A stretch of 64,000 nt of DNA from Prorocentrum cordatum (Eukaryota > Sar > Dinophyceae > Prorocentrales > Prorocentraceae). The notes beneath the pieces were generated by a model, which saw only the letters and a list, made by a program, of their open reading frames with translations, was not told the DNA's origin and searched no databases. Below are positions 30,290-41,560 of this stretch, in pieces (within the stretch, counting starts at the first letter, position 1; each line of letters begins with the position of its first letter). Position numbers and translations under genes: made by a program. Location: contig CAUYUJ010017628.1 of NCBI GenBank assembly GCA_963575745.1, positions 72,501 to 136,500 on the forward strand, read 5' to 3'.

Positions 30290-33200
30290 TTCTTGCGGGT
30301 CCCCCACCACGGCGCCTTCAGCAGATTCGGCAGCGGCCTGCCGCATGCCATGGCACTCGTTGCGTCTCCAACGTCGGCGGCCCGCCGAGGCATCATGTTC
30401 GCACAGTACAACCCCCAGAGTGCAAACCAGCTGAGGGGCCGAGACGTGATCGAGGAACTATCAAGTTTGAATTGCCAGACTGATCGGGACACAGCGCCGT
30501 TCGACAGGAGGGATGACCGAGTTATCGCAGCGTCTGGAGAGATCACTGGGGTATCGACTTCGGATGGAACCGAGGAGCTAACTGCAACAGAAGCTGTGGT
30601 CTCACTTTGTGGCTTCGGAGGCGTTTCCTTGCTCAGTCCAGCATCAAGGGCTTCCTGTTCACGCCCAAGAGTCTCTGGGGCCGATGTGGTGCAGTCAAGT
30701 TTGAGAAGGGCACGCTCTACGAGTGATGCTATTAATGAATTCCCCCCCTGCACCTAGAGGGCGACCGCAGGCAGTGCAGTGGGAGCCGACAGTATCAGCG
30801 ATGATGTCTTGGCTTTTTTGTATACCTGCATCAGTATCTGCGCGGTGGCCACCAGTCATCATGCGCGATGTCAACGGGCCGTTCCTGCATATGCAGGGTG
30901 TTGTTGGCCCGTACGGCAACGGTGATCTCAATGCATCAACGGAGGGGCGATCGGCCCTCTCAGCGTCTCACTCATTGTGCGCCATGAACACGGTGTGGCC
31001 CGCAGGGGGCGGGTACCACGGCAACCATACGTCCAAAGTGACCGACTTCATTTTTATGCCCACCAGCAGGTTTCGGAAGTGTTTTGGTGCCGAACGCTAA
31101 GGCGTAGTTCATGGAAGTTGAAAGCTCATAGCCAGAGAAAGTTGCGGGATCATGTGCCAGTTGGATGAGCTATCCCTCTTGAAGTGATCGTTCAACCGCA
31201 TCTCGTTCAAAATTCGCCACGCGGATCGGGACACAGCGTCGTTCGACAGGAGGGATGGTCGAGTTATCGCAGCGTCTGGAGAATCACTGGAGTATCGACT
31301 TCGGATGGAACCGAGGAGCTCACTGCAACAGAAGCTGTGGTCTCACTTTGTGGCTTCGGGGGCGTTTCCTTGCTCAGTCCAGCATCGAGGGCTTCCTGTT
31401 CAAGCCCAAATGTCTCTGGGGCCGGCGTGGTGCAATCAAGTTTGAGAAGGGCGCGCTCAGGCCAGTGATGAGATTGATGAATTTCCCCCCCTCAACCTAG
31501 AGGGCGACCGCAGGCAGTGCAGCGGGAAGCGACTGTCTCAGCGATAATTTCTTGGCTTTCCTGTATACTTCCATCGGCAGCCGCGCGGTGGCCACCAGTC
31601 ACCAGGCGCGATGTCAACGGGCAGTTCCAGCATATGCTAGGTGTGTTTGGCACATGCGGAAATGGTGATCTCAGTGCAACAGCGGAGGGACTATCGGCTC
31701 TCCTAGCGTCTCACTCAGTGTGCGCCATGAACACTACGTGGCCCGCAGGGGACATGTGCTGCGGCAGTCAGACGTCCAAAGTGATAGACTTCGCTTTTAT
31801 GCCCCACCAGCGGGTTTTGGAAGTGTTCTGGTGCCGAATACTAAGCCGTAGTTCAGGGAGGTTGTACGCTCATGGCCAGGGTAAGTTGTGGGATCATGTT
31901 CCAGTTGGATTAGCTATCCTTCTTGAAGCAATCGCTGAACCGTATCTCGCTCAGAATTCGCAGCGCTTTTCAGGAGAAGCGATGTCCATGGTGCTGCGGC
32001 GACGATGGCAACGGGGGCCCTTCTTGCAGCACGCGGAGCGCCACTTGTCTCGAGAGTATCAGCGCGTACTTGCTTACCCGCTCCAGATGTTGCCGATGAG
32101 GCAAACAGTGTTCTGATGCAAGCACTACAAGAGGCGGGCGAGGCCTGTTGCGCGACGCCCCCCCCCCCCCCCCCCCTACACAGGGGACCGCGCGCGTCGT
32201 GCTCGGGAAGTGTCGGGCATGCTTGCTGAACGTCGTCAAGTTTGGCAGGAGTTCGAGTGCATCGCTGTCGCGGAAGATGTCGAGGGGGAGGAGCTCAGGC
32301 TCACTATGGAACTGAGGAGGGCAAGCAGGTGGATGAGAGCGCGGAAGGTAGCGGATGGGGATCAGGTTCGACACGACAGGCGTTGAGCGCATCTAGAATC
32401 TGTCGAGCGGCATGACGCTCGCAGTGCTCAATGATTGGCGAAGCTTCCGGCGCAGACTCGAAGGGGGGGGAGAAAGAGAGCGCGCGGCAAATGACGCGCG
32501 GAGGGAACGAGGCAGGATTGGGGGGGGAAGACGACGCGCGCGGGCCCCGACGGAGACTGTTCTGCGCGCGAGCAGACAGTTCAGCAGCTCGTTAACGAGC
32601 GAGCGCGCGATCGCACGATCCCGCTGGCCGTCGAGGCCGAGGAGGTAACGGAAGACCCCAGCCGACTGAAATAGTGCATTTGTGAAAGTGAGACTCTGGA
32701 AATCTACCCCGCCCTGAAGCTGTCCGGTTGAGTTTTCCGCGTTGGCTTCTCCCCCCTATGGGCCAATCCGCACATGGAGGAGGTGCGCCGCGGCATCGGC
32801 CGCATTCCAGAGACAGCGAACCTCGCGTCGCCGCATTCCTATAAGTTCGTCGAGCCGATCTTGCCGCGCATCAGTTCACGTCGGCGATTGCCGTTGTGCT
32901 GGCCACGTGCAGCGGCAGCTCGCATAGGCAAAGCAAACGATAAGGAGGGAACGTCAGGGGGAAGGGCGGTGATGGTGGTCTGCTCGCTCGGCAGAGTTTC
33001 CTGCAGAGGAGTGTCCGCATCGAGGCCGACGACAAGTGGGAGGGGCTCGTCTTCGACGGCCCCGCGATGCAACGGGCGCTCTTCTCGATTTCAACGAAGT
33101 GTTTGAACCAAACCGGCGCTCGGAGTTCTTCATCCTGATGATGTTACCATCATGCTTGACAGGATCAAGCACGGCCATCTCTTGTTCGCGGGGGGCGAGG

Positions 33201-35250
33201 GGGAGGTGGTGATCGCGACGGGGGGGGGATGTGTGCCGGGGGGCCCTATCACGGTGTATCTTTTGGTAATGGCCAATATTTTGCGTCTCCAACAATCGTT
33301 TGGAGCGGGCTCCGCGCCGTGGATTTGCGCTTGCAGTCCGTTTGCCCCGCGCGAAGTCGAGCAAGTAGCAATTGCGCTATGCGTCGACGACTTGGCCGAC
33401 GCCATGCCGTTTCCGAACATGGAAGAAGGGGGCGCGTTCAGTGCGAAACAAAATGACAGAGCATCTGAGATGCTAGGCCCCCTGGGTGTCGCCCAGAATG
33501 CCGACAGGCAAGAATCACGCTTTATATGTTGCGGGCGGGGGGCTCAACGGAATGAGCAGATGCTACTTCGGCTGAATGTGCTTCCTGGTCGAACGCTAGC
33601 GCGTGCTAGATATCTGGGCGTCCGCTTGTCTGAGCGTTTCGCAGTGGGGGTGGAGATGGAGTTCAGATTTATATCAGGGAAAGCAGCTTGGGCGAGGACG
33701 GGGAGTTCGTGGACGAGCAGGGGCAAGTTTAAGTGGCGCTCGATTGTTTCCAAGGGCTACGTTCTCAACGCAGCGATGTAGAGATTGAGAGTCTAGCGTG
33801 GCGAAACGGACTGCTGGTGGACAGTGGCCTCGCCCCGCCGGAAAGCTTTCTCGCCCGGCGTTGACGCATTGCAATGCGAGGCATGGCGACTATCTCTGAA
33901 GACGGTCATGCGCGAAGCTTACACAATCTTCCTGTCTTGGCACTACGTTCTATATCGCATCCGTCTTTATCGAGCGCGCGCAGGTTTTGGCATTCGTCTT
34001 CGGAGAGCTTCGGGCCCAGATTGGAGGGCGCGAGGTTTCGCGGCCAAGAGTGTTCGAGAGTGCTACTGCGGAGTGCAATCCGTGGGTTCTTCGGCGGTTC
34101 CAGGATGCGGCAGCTCTTGAATGTCTGGATGACGGGCTCGTAGTTCTGGGAGAATACTTCTGGCATGAATCCGATGGGGGTCTTAACGGGAGGGAGGGGG
34201 GATGTCTTGAAGATCGATGCCCAGGGCCTCCGGTCACACGACTGGACAAACAGACAGATGCATGCGCGACGACGCAGGCAACGACGAGAGGGAGATGGGC
34301 AGTATAGGTGCGGGGCCTCGTTGGAGCGCTTTGCGCGCGCGTGGGGAGGGGGGCGTGGGGCACAAAGTCGGACGTGTTTCTCATCGTGCGCCCGGGCGCA
34401 GAAGCGCGTGTCCAACGCCATGCTCACTGGTGCGTGCGAAGACCTTGGGCGCTCGGGTGATGATGTTGCCCCCCAGTTTACGGGGTGCCGTCTCCGCGAT
34501 TTTGGCTCGGAAGATCCAGTCATTCTGAGAAGACGCATACTCGGCGCCCATCTGCAGCTGCGCCTCCGCGAGCACGAGCTCGATTTTTTTGCGCCGTGCC
34601 CCTTCGGGCCCACAGGGGATGCCATAATGGAGTTGGACGTTCGATCTCGGGGCAGAGTCTGGGGAAGGACCGAAGTTGAAAAAAAAAACGAAGAAGGAGG
34701 GGGCCAAGGAGGCGGGGGTGAGGAGGCTAGCGTTTCGACTCGGGAGCCGCGCGCGCACGCTGGAACACGCCAGCGCCGTTCAAGTTTTTCGACCGAACGA
34801 TCACGTGATGGTCGAGAAAGGGTCCAGGAGCTACAGGCAATACTTAGTCAAGGTCGAGACCGCGGGCAATGGTCGCGACCACGGGCCGCCAGAGGCTCAC
34901 CTGTGTTGGGGGCATCCTGCCAGATGTCGACAACTTGTCGAATCAGTACGATTGCCCGCTCGAGGTTCGCAAGTATCCGGAGATCGGAAAAAAAGTTCCC
35001 AACGTGATGTCGAAAAGGAGTCCAGAGGAAGCTTCGATATGGATGCGCGAGTTCGGGTTCACCCCCGCGTTCGACTCGACAGCGACGAGGTGCGCAATAG
35101 GTCTGCGCGGGCACACTCTCGCGGCAAAGGGGGTCGATGCCGCCTTGTAGTTAAACGAGATGGAGGCCCAGGCGTGGGGGGGGGGCGCCCACCTTTGAGC
35201 CGCGGGAAAAGATTTTGCAGCGCAGTCCACTCGCGATGCCAGTGACTGAC
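30290..35250 (+). pseudogene. fossil LINE: decayed endonuclease and reverse transcriptase
   Basis: The pieces fall in the order of a LINE ORF2 but in shifting frames with many stops. 30392-30472 (YNPQSANQLRGRDVIEELSS) resembles the N-terminus of craniofacial-development-like AP endonucleases. 30482-31966 holds two tandem copies of the rest of that domain, ending in GNGDLSATAEGLSALLASHS, VCAMNTTWPAG and VIDFAFMP. About 33330-33780 has a CVDDLAD block where the catalytic YADD would be, then a GRGAQRNEQML block, LARARYLGVRL and KAAWARTGS..KFKWRSIV..GYVLNAAM, as in the region after the palm of LINE polymerases. 33980-34160 (AFVFGELRAQIGG, NPWVLRRFQDAAALECLDDG) resembles the LINE C-terminal region. 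It is not functional. Confidence 0.6.
30482..31966. repeat. 742-bp tandem duplication inside the fossil LINE
   Basis: GATCGGGACACAGCG starts at 30482 and at 31224. The two units (30482-31223 and 31224-31966) align over their full length with scattered substitutions and small indels, including TGTGGTCTCACTTTGTGGCT, CGCAGGCAGTGCAG, GTGCGCCATGAACAC and GGGATCATG.CCAGTTGGAT. The duplication is younger than the element's loss of function or happened in a non-coding copy. Confidence 0.9.
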
Positions 35251-35416
35251 AAGTACAAGCTAGTAGATTTGCCTGCGGTGCTGGTACACATTCTTAGGTC
35301 CTAGGGCGGTACTAAGAAACTTGGTCGTGCCCCCGCGGGGCGCTCTTGCTAAGGGTCTGGGAGGTAAATGAGCCCAAACCCACTCGGGCCCGTGGTCTGC
35401 GGGTGGCTCTTCGGAC
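35251..35416. other. no recognisable feature
   Basis: A short stretch between the fossil LINE and the next GGA array. Confidence 0.4.
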
Positions 35417-35516
35417 CCAGGAAGAGGAGGAGGAGGAGGAGGAGGAGGAGGAGGAGGAGGAGGAGGAGGAGGAGGAGGAGGAGGAGGAGGAGGAGGAGGA
35501 GGAGGAGGAGGAGGAC
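35417..35516. repeat. (GGA)n array
   Basis: 100 bp of pure AGG on the plus strand. Confidence 0.97.
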
Positions 35517-36394
35517 CTTTGGGGGACCACAGGGCTGCTCGAGGGAGGCCTCCCACGGTGGCTGCCTTGGGTCCTGGGGGCCGTCGCCCTGGGGCCGCGG
35601 CGTGTCGGGTCTTGTCGGCGTGCGCGCGTTGGTGGCCCCCCTCGCACACAGCCGGCGTGCCGACTGAGCCAGATGCCGTCGTTGAGTCTCTTTGCCGACG
35701 CTGGACAGTTGTGTGTGCCTGGAGGTAGGCGAGCACAGAGCAGCATGAGACAGAGGGTACCTTTGCTTGAATGGGAGTTCGAAGCCGAAGTCGAAGGATG
35801 AGCAGGAGGCCGGTGGCCTTGGGGGCGAGAGGAGGGGATGGGGGGGCAGGAGGAGCTGGGATTGCGAAAGAGCAGGACCAGCAGCAGGAGAAGGTGGAGG
35901 TGGAGGTGGAGGTGGAGGAGGAGGAGGAGGAGGTGGAGGAGGAGAAGGAGGAGGAGGAGGAGGAGGAGGAGGAGGAGAAGCAGTAGCAACAGCAGAAGGT
36001 GGAGTTTCAGGTACGAGGATTGAAGAGGAGGGGTAGGAGGAGGCGGAGGAGGAGGACCAGTGTAAACCCAAGGCGCATCAACTATGTTGCAATCGACCCA
36101 CCCTCTAAGCTCCCTCTGCACAGGTTTCTACCCGCAATTTTTTCATGGCGGTCAGTGCCCCGTTGGAAGACAACCGTTTGATAATCCTGGATCGTGCCGA
36201 CATGCAAGTCCTGGGATTCCGACGCCCCCAGTGAATTCGACTCTTGTGTACTGACGCTCCGAAATCGTACCAGAATGGCATTCCTTGGATTTCGACGCTG
36301 CGAATATACGTGACCGGTGCGTCCTGACAATCCCAAACCGAGTCAGAAAACAGTTCCTGATAATGCCACCATTCGAATTCCTGCGCTGTTTAAA
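35517..36394. other. GGT/GGA-rich tract and unassigned sequence
   Basis: (GGTGGA) and (GGA) fill 35888-35985. 36160-36330 has loose repeats of a CTGGGATTCCGACGC-like block. No gene was recognised in 35517-35887. Confidence 0.5.
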
Positions 36395-36795
36395 ATCGAG
36401 TGCGTGCGGCGCTCAAGCGAGGGCCTCTTTTTGAGAGCGACCCGCCCTCCATGGCTGAAGCAGTTGTGAACTGTTAGGGCGAATGTGCGCGGCTCCCAGG
36501 CCAGAATCACACTCCAAAAACCAGCTGCTTTGCATCGTTGACGCTGTTGCAGACTTTCGGGGCGAATGTGCGCGGCGGTGCGGCGAGAGGCACTTGTTAA
36601 ATACGACCCGCCCTCATCTTGGAGCTGCTGCGAAGTCTCAAGACGAATGTGCGCGGCGCTCAGGCGTGGGACACTTGTTGCAAATGACCCGCCCTCAATC
36701 CTTCAAGCGCCTGCAAACTTTTCAGACGAATGTGCGTGGCGCTGAGGTGAACGCCACAATTCTAAAACGACCTGCCCTCCATCTTTCAAGCTGAT
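36395..36795. repeat. about 82-bp satellite, about 5 units
   Basis: GCGAATGTGCGCGG-type blocks lie at about 36479, 36560, 36640 and 36724, with an earlier diverged unit near 36400. Each is followed by a GCTCAGGCG..ACACTTGTT..GACCCGCCCTC block. Confidence 0.85.
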
Positions 36796-36906
36796 GCACA
36801 TGCATAGCTTCAATATCATAACTGGTAAAGGTCATGCGAAACGCCCGGTTCGCCCTACCGACACGTCTGCGGCGGCGATCGGGAAAATTGTGATTTCATG
36901 AAAATG
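36793..36906 (+). repeat. dispersed repeat family I, copy running into GGA array
   Basis: GCACATGCATAGCTTCAATA, CATGCGAAACGCCCGG, TACCGACACGTCTGCGGCGG, CGATCGGGAAAATTGTGA, then AAAATGGATGGAGGAGG passing straight into the array. Confidence 0.85.
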
Positions 36907-37365
36907 GATGGAGGAGGAGGAGGAGGAAAAGGAGGAGGAGGAGGAAGAGGAGGAGGAGGAGGAGGAGGAGAAGAAGGGGGAGGAGGAGGAGGAGGAGGAG
37001 GAGGAGGGAGAGGGAGGAGGAGGAGGAGGAGGAGGAGGAGCAGAGAGGGGGAGGAGGAGGAGGAAGAAGAGGAGGAGGAGGAGAGGAGGAGGAGGAGGAA
37101 AAGGAGCAGCAGGAGGAGGAGGAAGAGGAGGAAGAGAAGGAGGAGGAGGAGGAGAGCAGGGCTGGGGAGGGGGAGGAGGAGGAGGAGGAGGAGGAGGAGA
37201 GGAAGAGGAGGAGGAGCAGCAGGAGGAGGAGGAGGAAGAGGAGGAAGAGAAGGAGGAGGAGGAGAAGCAGCAGGCTGGGGAGGGGGAGGAGGAGGAGGAG
37301 GAGGAGGAGGAGGAGGAGTAGTAAGTAAGAGGAGGAGGAGAAGGTGGAGGAGGAGGAGGAGGAGG
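36905..37365. repeat. (GGA)n array with AGCAGC and AAG variants
   Basis: 460 bp of GGA between two family I copies. A block of about 120 bp containing GGAGCAGCAGGAGGAGG and GAAGAGGAGGAAGAGAAGG occurs twice (near 37100 and 37215), so the array also grew by block duplication. Confidence 0.95.
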
Positions 37366-37640
37366 ATGCACATGTACGGCTTCAATATCATAAGTGGTGA
37401 CGAAGTTTCATGCGAAACGCCCCGTTTGCCTTACCGACACGTCTGGGGCGGCGATCGGGGAAATAGTGACGTCATGGCAACGGATGGAGGAGGAGGCGGC
37501 GGAGGAGGAGGAGGAGGGGGACGGGGAGGAGGAGGAGGAGGTGGAGGAGGAGGAGGAGGAGGAGGAGGGGGACGGGGAGGAGGAGGAGGAGGAGGAGGAG
37601 GAGGAGGAGGAGGAGGAGGAGGAGGAGGAGGAGGAAGAAG
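37363..37640 (+). repeat. dispersed repeat family I, second copy, and its GGA array
   Basis: GCACATGTACGGCTTCAATA, CATGCGAAACGCCCCG, TACCGACACGTCTGGGGCGG, CGATCGGGGAAATAGTGA, AACGGATGGAGGAGG, then GGA to 37640 including two GGAGGGGGACGGGGAGG blocks. Confidence 0.85.
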
Positions 37641-38215
37641 AAACATATGGATCAGACAAATACGAAGCTGTATACGAACAGTAAGAACATATTAATAATA
37701 ATGTTAATAATAATATTGATAATACTAATCAAGTTAAGCAATATTAATACGCATACTACTAATACTGATAATAATACTAGTAGCACTAATAAACAACAGA
37801 CTAATAAAAATAATGCTACTGATAATACGACGAATAACAATAATACTGATAATAATGAGACGGATAAGAAGATTAATAGCCGGAATAAACAGAATACTAA
37901 TACGATTGCCGATAACAATAAGGACATGAATACTACTATTATTAATAATAACACGAGTAAGACGAATACTCGCACTAAGCATGATGCTACTAACACACAT
38001 AATCATATTTCTATGAATTCTACTACTAATACTCATAAGAATAATGATGACAGTACTGATACTAGTATTAATACTCATAAGAGTACAACTAATGATAACA
38101 TTAATCATCGTCGCAATAATACTAATACTACCAATGATACTAATACTAACGCTACTACTACTAATAATAATAATGCGATTGCTAGTATTAATAATACGAT
38201 TAATAACTATAATAC
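37641..38215. repeat. AAT/ACT trinucleotide region, AT-rich island
   Basis: About 570 bp of degenerate AAT, ACT, GAT and ACG units (for example AATACTAATACTACCAATG near 38119). It reads as Asn/Thr-rich in one frame with no stop for over 500 bp. Sharp GC-rich borders lie on both sides, both made of GGA arrays. Confidence 0.85.
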
Positions 38216-38665
38216 GAATGAGAGGCGGAGGAGGCGCAGGAGGAAGAAGAGGAGGAGGAGGAGGAGGAGGAGGAGGAGGAGGAGGAGGGAGGAGGAGGAG
38301 AGGAGGAGCAGGAGGAGGAGGAGAGGAGGAGGAGCAGGAGGAGGAGGAGGAAAAGGGGAGGAGGAGGAGAAGGAGGAGAAGAAGGAGGAGGAGGAGGAGA
38401 GGAGGAGGAAAGGAAGGAGGAGGGAGGAGGAGGAGGAGGAGGAGGAGGAGGAGGAGGAGGAGGAGGAGGATGGTGGAGCGGAGGAGGAGGAGGAGGAAAA
38501 AAGGAAGAGGAGGAAAAGGAGGAGGAGGAGGAGGGGGATGAGTTGGAGGAGGAGTTGGAGGAGGAGGAGGAGGAGGAGGCGGAGGAGGAGGAGGGGGAGG
38601 AGGAGAGAGTAGGGAGGAGGAGGAAGGAGGAGGAGGAGAAGGAGGAGGAGGAGGAAGGAGAAGGA
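38216..38665. repeat. (GGA)n array
   Basis: GGA with GCA, GAA and GTT variants on the plus strand. Confidence 0.95.
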
Positions 38666-38999
38666 GGCTTCGGGGGTCGCCGTGGGCCGCAGCGCGAGCG
38701 CCACCCGCTGCCGGGCAACCTGGTTTGATACACACCCCTTTGGGGCAACAGCCTCCGTGGGGTGGTGGGGGGATGGCTGCGTCTGAAGACCCACAAACCG
38801 TCTGGAACGAGGCGCCAGGACAGCGATGCAACATAACGGGCTCCACTGCGCCGACGTTCGCGCGCAAGCTGCTCGCGTACGGTCGCGCGTAAGCGCCCTC
38901 GTCTCCATTGTGGCTTGCCGCGCTGGCGGCCCGCGTAAGGTGCGGCGTAAGGTCGCCGTGCCATCTCGCGTAAGACCCGTTTTTGATCGTCGATCACGA
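38666..38999. other. no recognisable gene
   Basis: A GC-rich island between GGA arrays, with a CGCGTAAG block repeated (near 38885 and 38966). Confidence 0.4.
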
Positions 39000-39517
39000 G
39001 GAGGAGAAGGAGGAGGAGGAGGAGGAGGAGGAGGAGGAGGAGGAGGAAAACCAGGAGGAGCAGGAGTAGGACGAGGAGGAGCAGCAGGAGGAGGAGCAGG
39101 AGCAGGAGGAGGAGGAGGAGGAGGCGGAGGTCGAGGAGGAGGAGGAGGAGGAGGAGGAGAAGAGGAGGAGAGGAGGAGGAGGAGGAGGAGGAGGAGGAGG
39201 AGAGGAGGAGGAGGGGGGAGGAGGAGGAGAGGAGGGGAGGAGGAGGAGGAGGAGGAGGAGGAGAGGAGATGGAGAGGAGGACGAGGAGGACGAGGAGGAC
39301 GATAATGAGGAGGAGGAGGGAGGAGATGGAGGAGGAGGAGGAGGAGGACGAGGAGGAGGAGGAGGAGCAGAGGGAGGAGGAGGCGGAGGAGGAGGAGAGG
39401 AGGAGGAGGAGGAGGAGGAGGAGGAGAGGAGTGAGGAGGGAGGAGGAGGAGGAGGAGGAGGAAGAGGAGGAGGAGGAGGAGGAGGAGGAGGAGGAGGAGG
39501 AGGAGGAAGAGGAGGAG
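39000..39517. repeat. (GGA)n array
   Basis: GGA with GCA and GAC variants on the plus strand, about 520 bp. Confidence 0.95.
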
Positions 39518-39977
39518 GGCGGCTAGCCAGCCCGCAGACCTAGCAGCGCGATCGTGTTCTCGCTGGATGTCCCGGCGAGGCGGCGGGGATGCCCGGACTC
39601 GGGGCGGGCAAACCGAGTCGGCTACATGCAGAGGAGGGCGAGTGGAGACAACGGTAGATGACCCTCAGGGGGGCTCCTCGTCGCCACGGCTGGACGCAGC
39701 TCGGGAAACTCGTGCGTCTGGACCCCCGGGGAGTGTGCCGGGGACCGATTTTCTGAGCTCTCAGCTCGCCCTCCTCCGATGCACGTGCCCAGATCTGCGG
39801 CGATATGTTTTTTTGTCAATCCGGGTGTTTTTCCCAGACGTCGGCGTCGGGGATCCGTCATTAGGGCCCCGGGACCAGAACTGGGACTTCGACGGGCAGT
39901 CTCCTGCTGTGCAGGCACTGGCAGGATTCGAGGGGCCCCGTGATTTTTCGAGTGGCCTGTCGCACACAGTCTCGTCC

Positions 39978-40690
39978 TCGGCACCGCCTGATTCCGGGGC
40001 GTTGCCCCCTCCCCGGCCTTGATGTGAGGCCCCTCCTTCTGCCCCCCTCTCTTTCATTCAAGCCGTGCACGGCCCGCCTCGCGTCGACCGGAAGAGGTGC
40101 GCTCTCGACCCGCGGATCAAAAAAAAGTCGCACACAGCCGTCGGGAAGCCATGAGGAGCGATGCCGACGACTAAGGAGCGAAGAAGGGGCCTTCCTGGCC
40201 GCGGTGAGTCTCGGCCACGACGCAGGTGCCCCGACCTGCGCGCAAGGGAGCGGCCGGGGAGCTGGAGCCCCTGCCGAGGCCAAGGCGGGTCCTAGTTTCG
40301 GCGGCCTCGCTGCAGGTGGGCCATGGGGGACTGCCCGTCTTTTCCTCCTTGCTTGGCATCGCTCGGACGTGTGCATTTTTTCTCCGGCGGGGATTATTAA
40401 GGAGCAGCCTTGATCATTTGGCGAAAAAGCCACGCACGAAACCGAAAAAAAAACACAGGGAATGGACGTCCGAGCGATGGGGAGCTTGGGCTCCTGTCCA
40501 AGGTGTGCCTTTTCCTGCACGTCCCGTTCGGCACCGCCTGATCCCTGGGCTTCGCCCGCCCCTGGCCGCGTGAGGCCCCGCCTTCTCCCGCCCTCTCTTC
40601 TCTGCCAATGAAAGCTGGGCGCGTCCCGCGTAGCTTTCAGCGGAAGAGGTTCGCTCTCGCCCTGCCGATAAAAAAAATAAAAAGTCTTTC
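39978..40690 (+). repeat. direct duplication of about 150 bp
   Basis: GGCACCGCCTGATTCC.GGGC at 39979 and GGCACCGCCTGATCCCTGGG at 40531 each lead through TGAGGCCCC.CCTTCT, GCCCTCTCTT, GGAAGAGGT.CGCTCTCG and a GATAAAAAAA-like run (to 40130 and 40690). The first copy is followed by a MITE (40357-40479). Confidence 0.75.
40357..40479. mobile_element. MITE family J, copy 1, 14-bp perfect terminal inverted repeats
   Basis: CATCGCTCGGACGT begins the element and ACGTCCGAGCGATG ends it. The interior (TTGATCATTTGGCGAAAAAG, CCACGCACGA) matches 44629-44750. 123 bp, non-coding. Confidence 0.9.
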
Positions 40691-40874
40691 CCCCCCTTCC
40701 TACCCCCCCTCGCCGTTTTCGACCGAGGCCGGGGCTCGTGTTCACGTCGCCTCCACGGGCTGGGGCCCTGAGTGCCTGGCCCCCTCCAGATGGGCGCGGC
40801 ATTTCCGGCCCTGGGGCCAGATGGGCGCTCGTTTGCACGCTCGCTCCCCTTTCCCGCTCCTCCTTCAAAGGGGT

Positions 40875-40994
40875 TCAGTGTATACACCACGTCGTCTGGT
40901 CGGCCAGGGAGCCGAGGACTTCAGCCGAGGTTGGGAAGCCAGGGCGTCTACACACCGAGCTCCTTGGCCGACCATGCGACTCGGTGTACACTTC
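40875..40994. mobile_element. foldback element with about 37-bp inverted arms
   Basis: AGTGTATACACC with CTGGTCGGCCAGGGAGC on the left pairs with GCTCCTTGGCCGACCATG and GGTGTACACTTC on the right, with a few mismatches. The loop is about 40 bp. Confidence 0.65.
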
Positions 40995-41129
40995 GATCCC
41001 CTCCCATTTTTCTCCCCCGCCCCCGGGGGAGGGAATCTCATCATCGCTTGTGGTTTGGGCTGCCCATAGGCGTAGACCCAGTTGACGCGTGCGCCCTCAG
41101 AGCGTGCGGCATTGAACTGTTGGCAGCAT

Positions 41130-41560
41130 TGTGGCGTGCCGAGTTGGCAACGTGGCACTTTAACAGCCCTTTGAACGTGCAGTCTCAGGGGGGGAGCGAA
41201 AGACGATGAGGATGACTGGTGTGCCGAGGTTGCAGCGTGGCGCTTTATAAAAGCACTTTAACGCGCAACACCAGTTTGCGCCAACCACTTGACAGAAGTG
41301 ACAGAAGTTCTTGGCATCGTACGTGATGCAACCTTTCGGTGCGGGCACGGTGGCAGGTATTGTCTCTTGAAGTGCCACACATTGCGCTACTTGACAGCAG
41401 AGCACCCTTTGAAGCAGGTTGCAGCGTGTGATGATATTGTCTCTTGAAGCGCCATCAGCTTCGCTAGGTGGCAGAGCGCGTTTTGGAACGCGCCCCACTT
41501 TCAGCGCGTCAGTGCCAGATAGCAGCGAACCCATTGCCTCGTGCAATGTTTTCTCTTGTA
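41130..41560. repeat. degenerate tandem repeat, about 75-85 bp
   Basis: GTGCCGAGTTGGCAACGTGG, GTGCCGAGGTTGCAGCGTGG and a later GTGCCGAGTTGGCACCGTGG (41877) recur. ATTGTCTCTTGAAGTGCCAC at 41358 and ATTGTCTCTTGAAGCGCCAT at 41433 are 75 bp apart. Confidence 0.6.

Noticed and set aside
33152-33781. An intact 209-codon gene
   Set aside because: Its end resembles part of a LINE reverse transcriptase, and the neighbouring parts of that domain lie in other frames, so it is a fragment of the fossil LINE.
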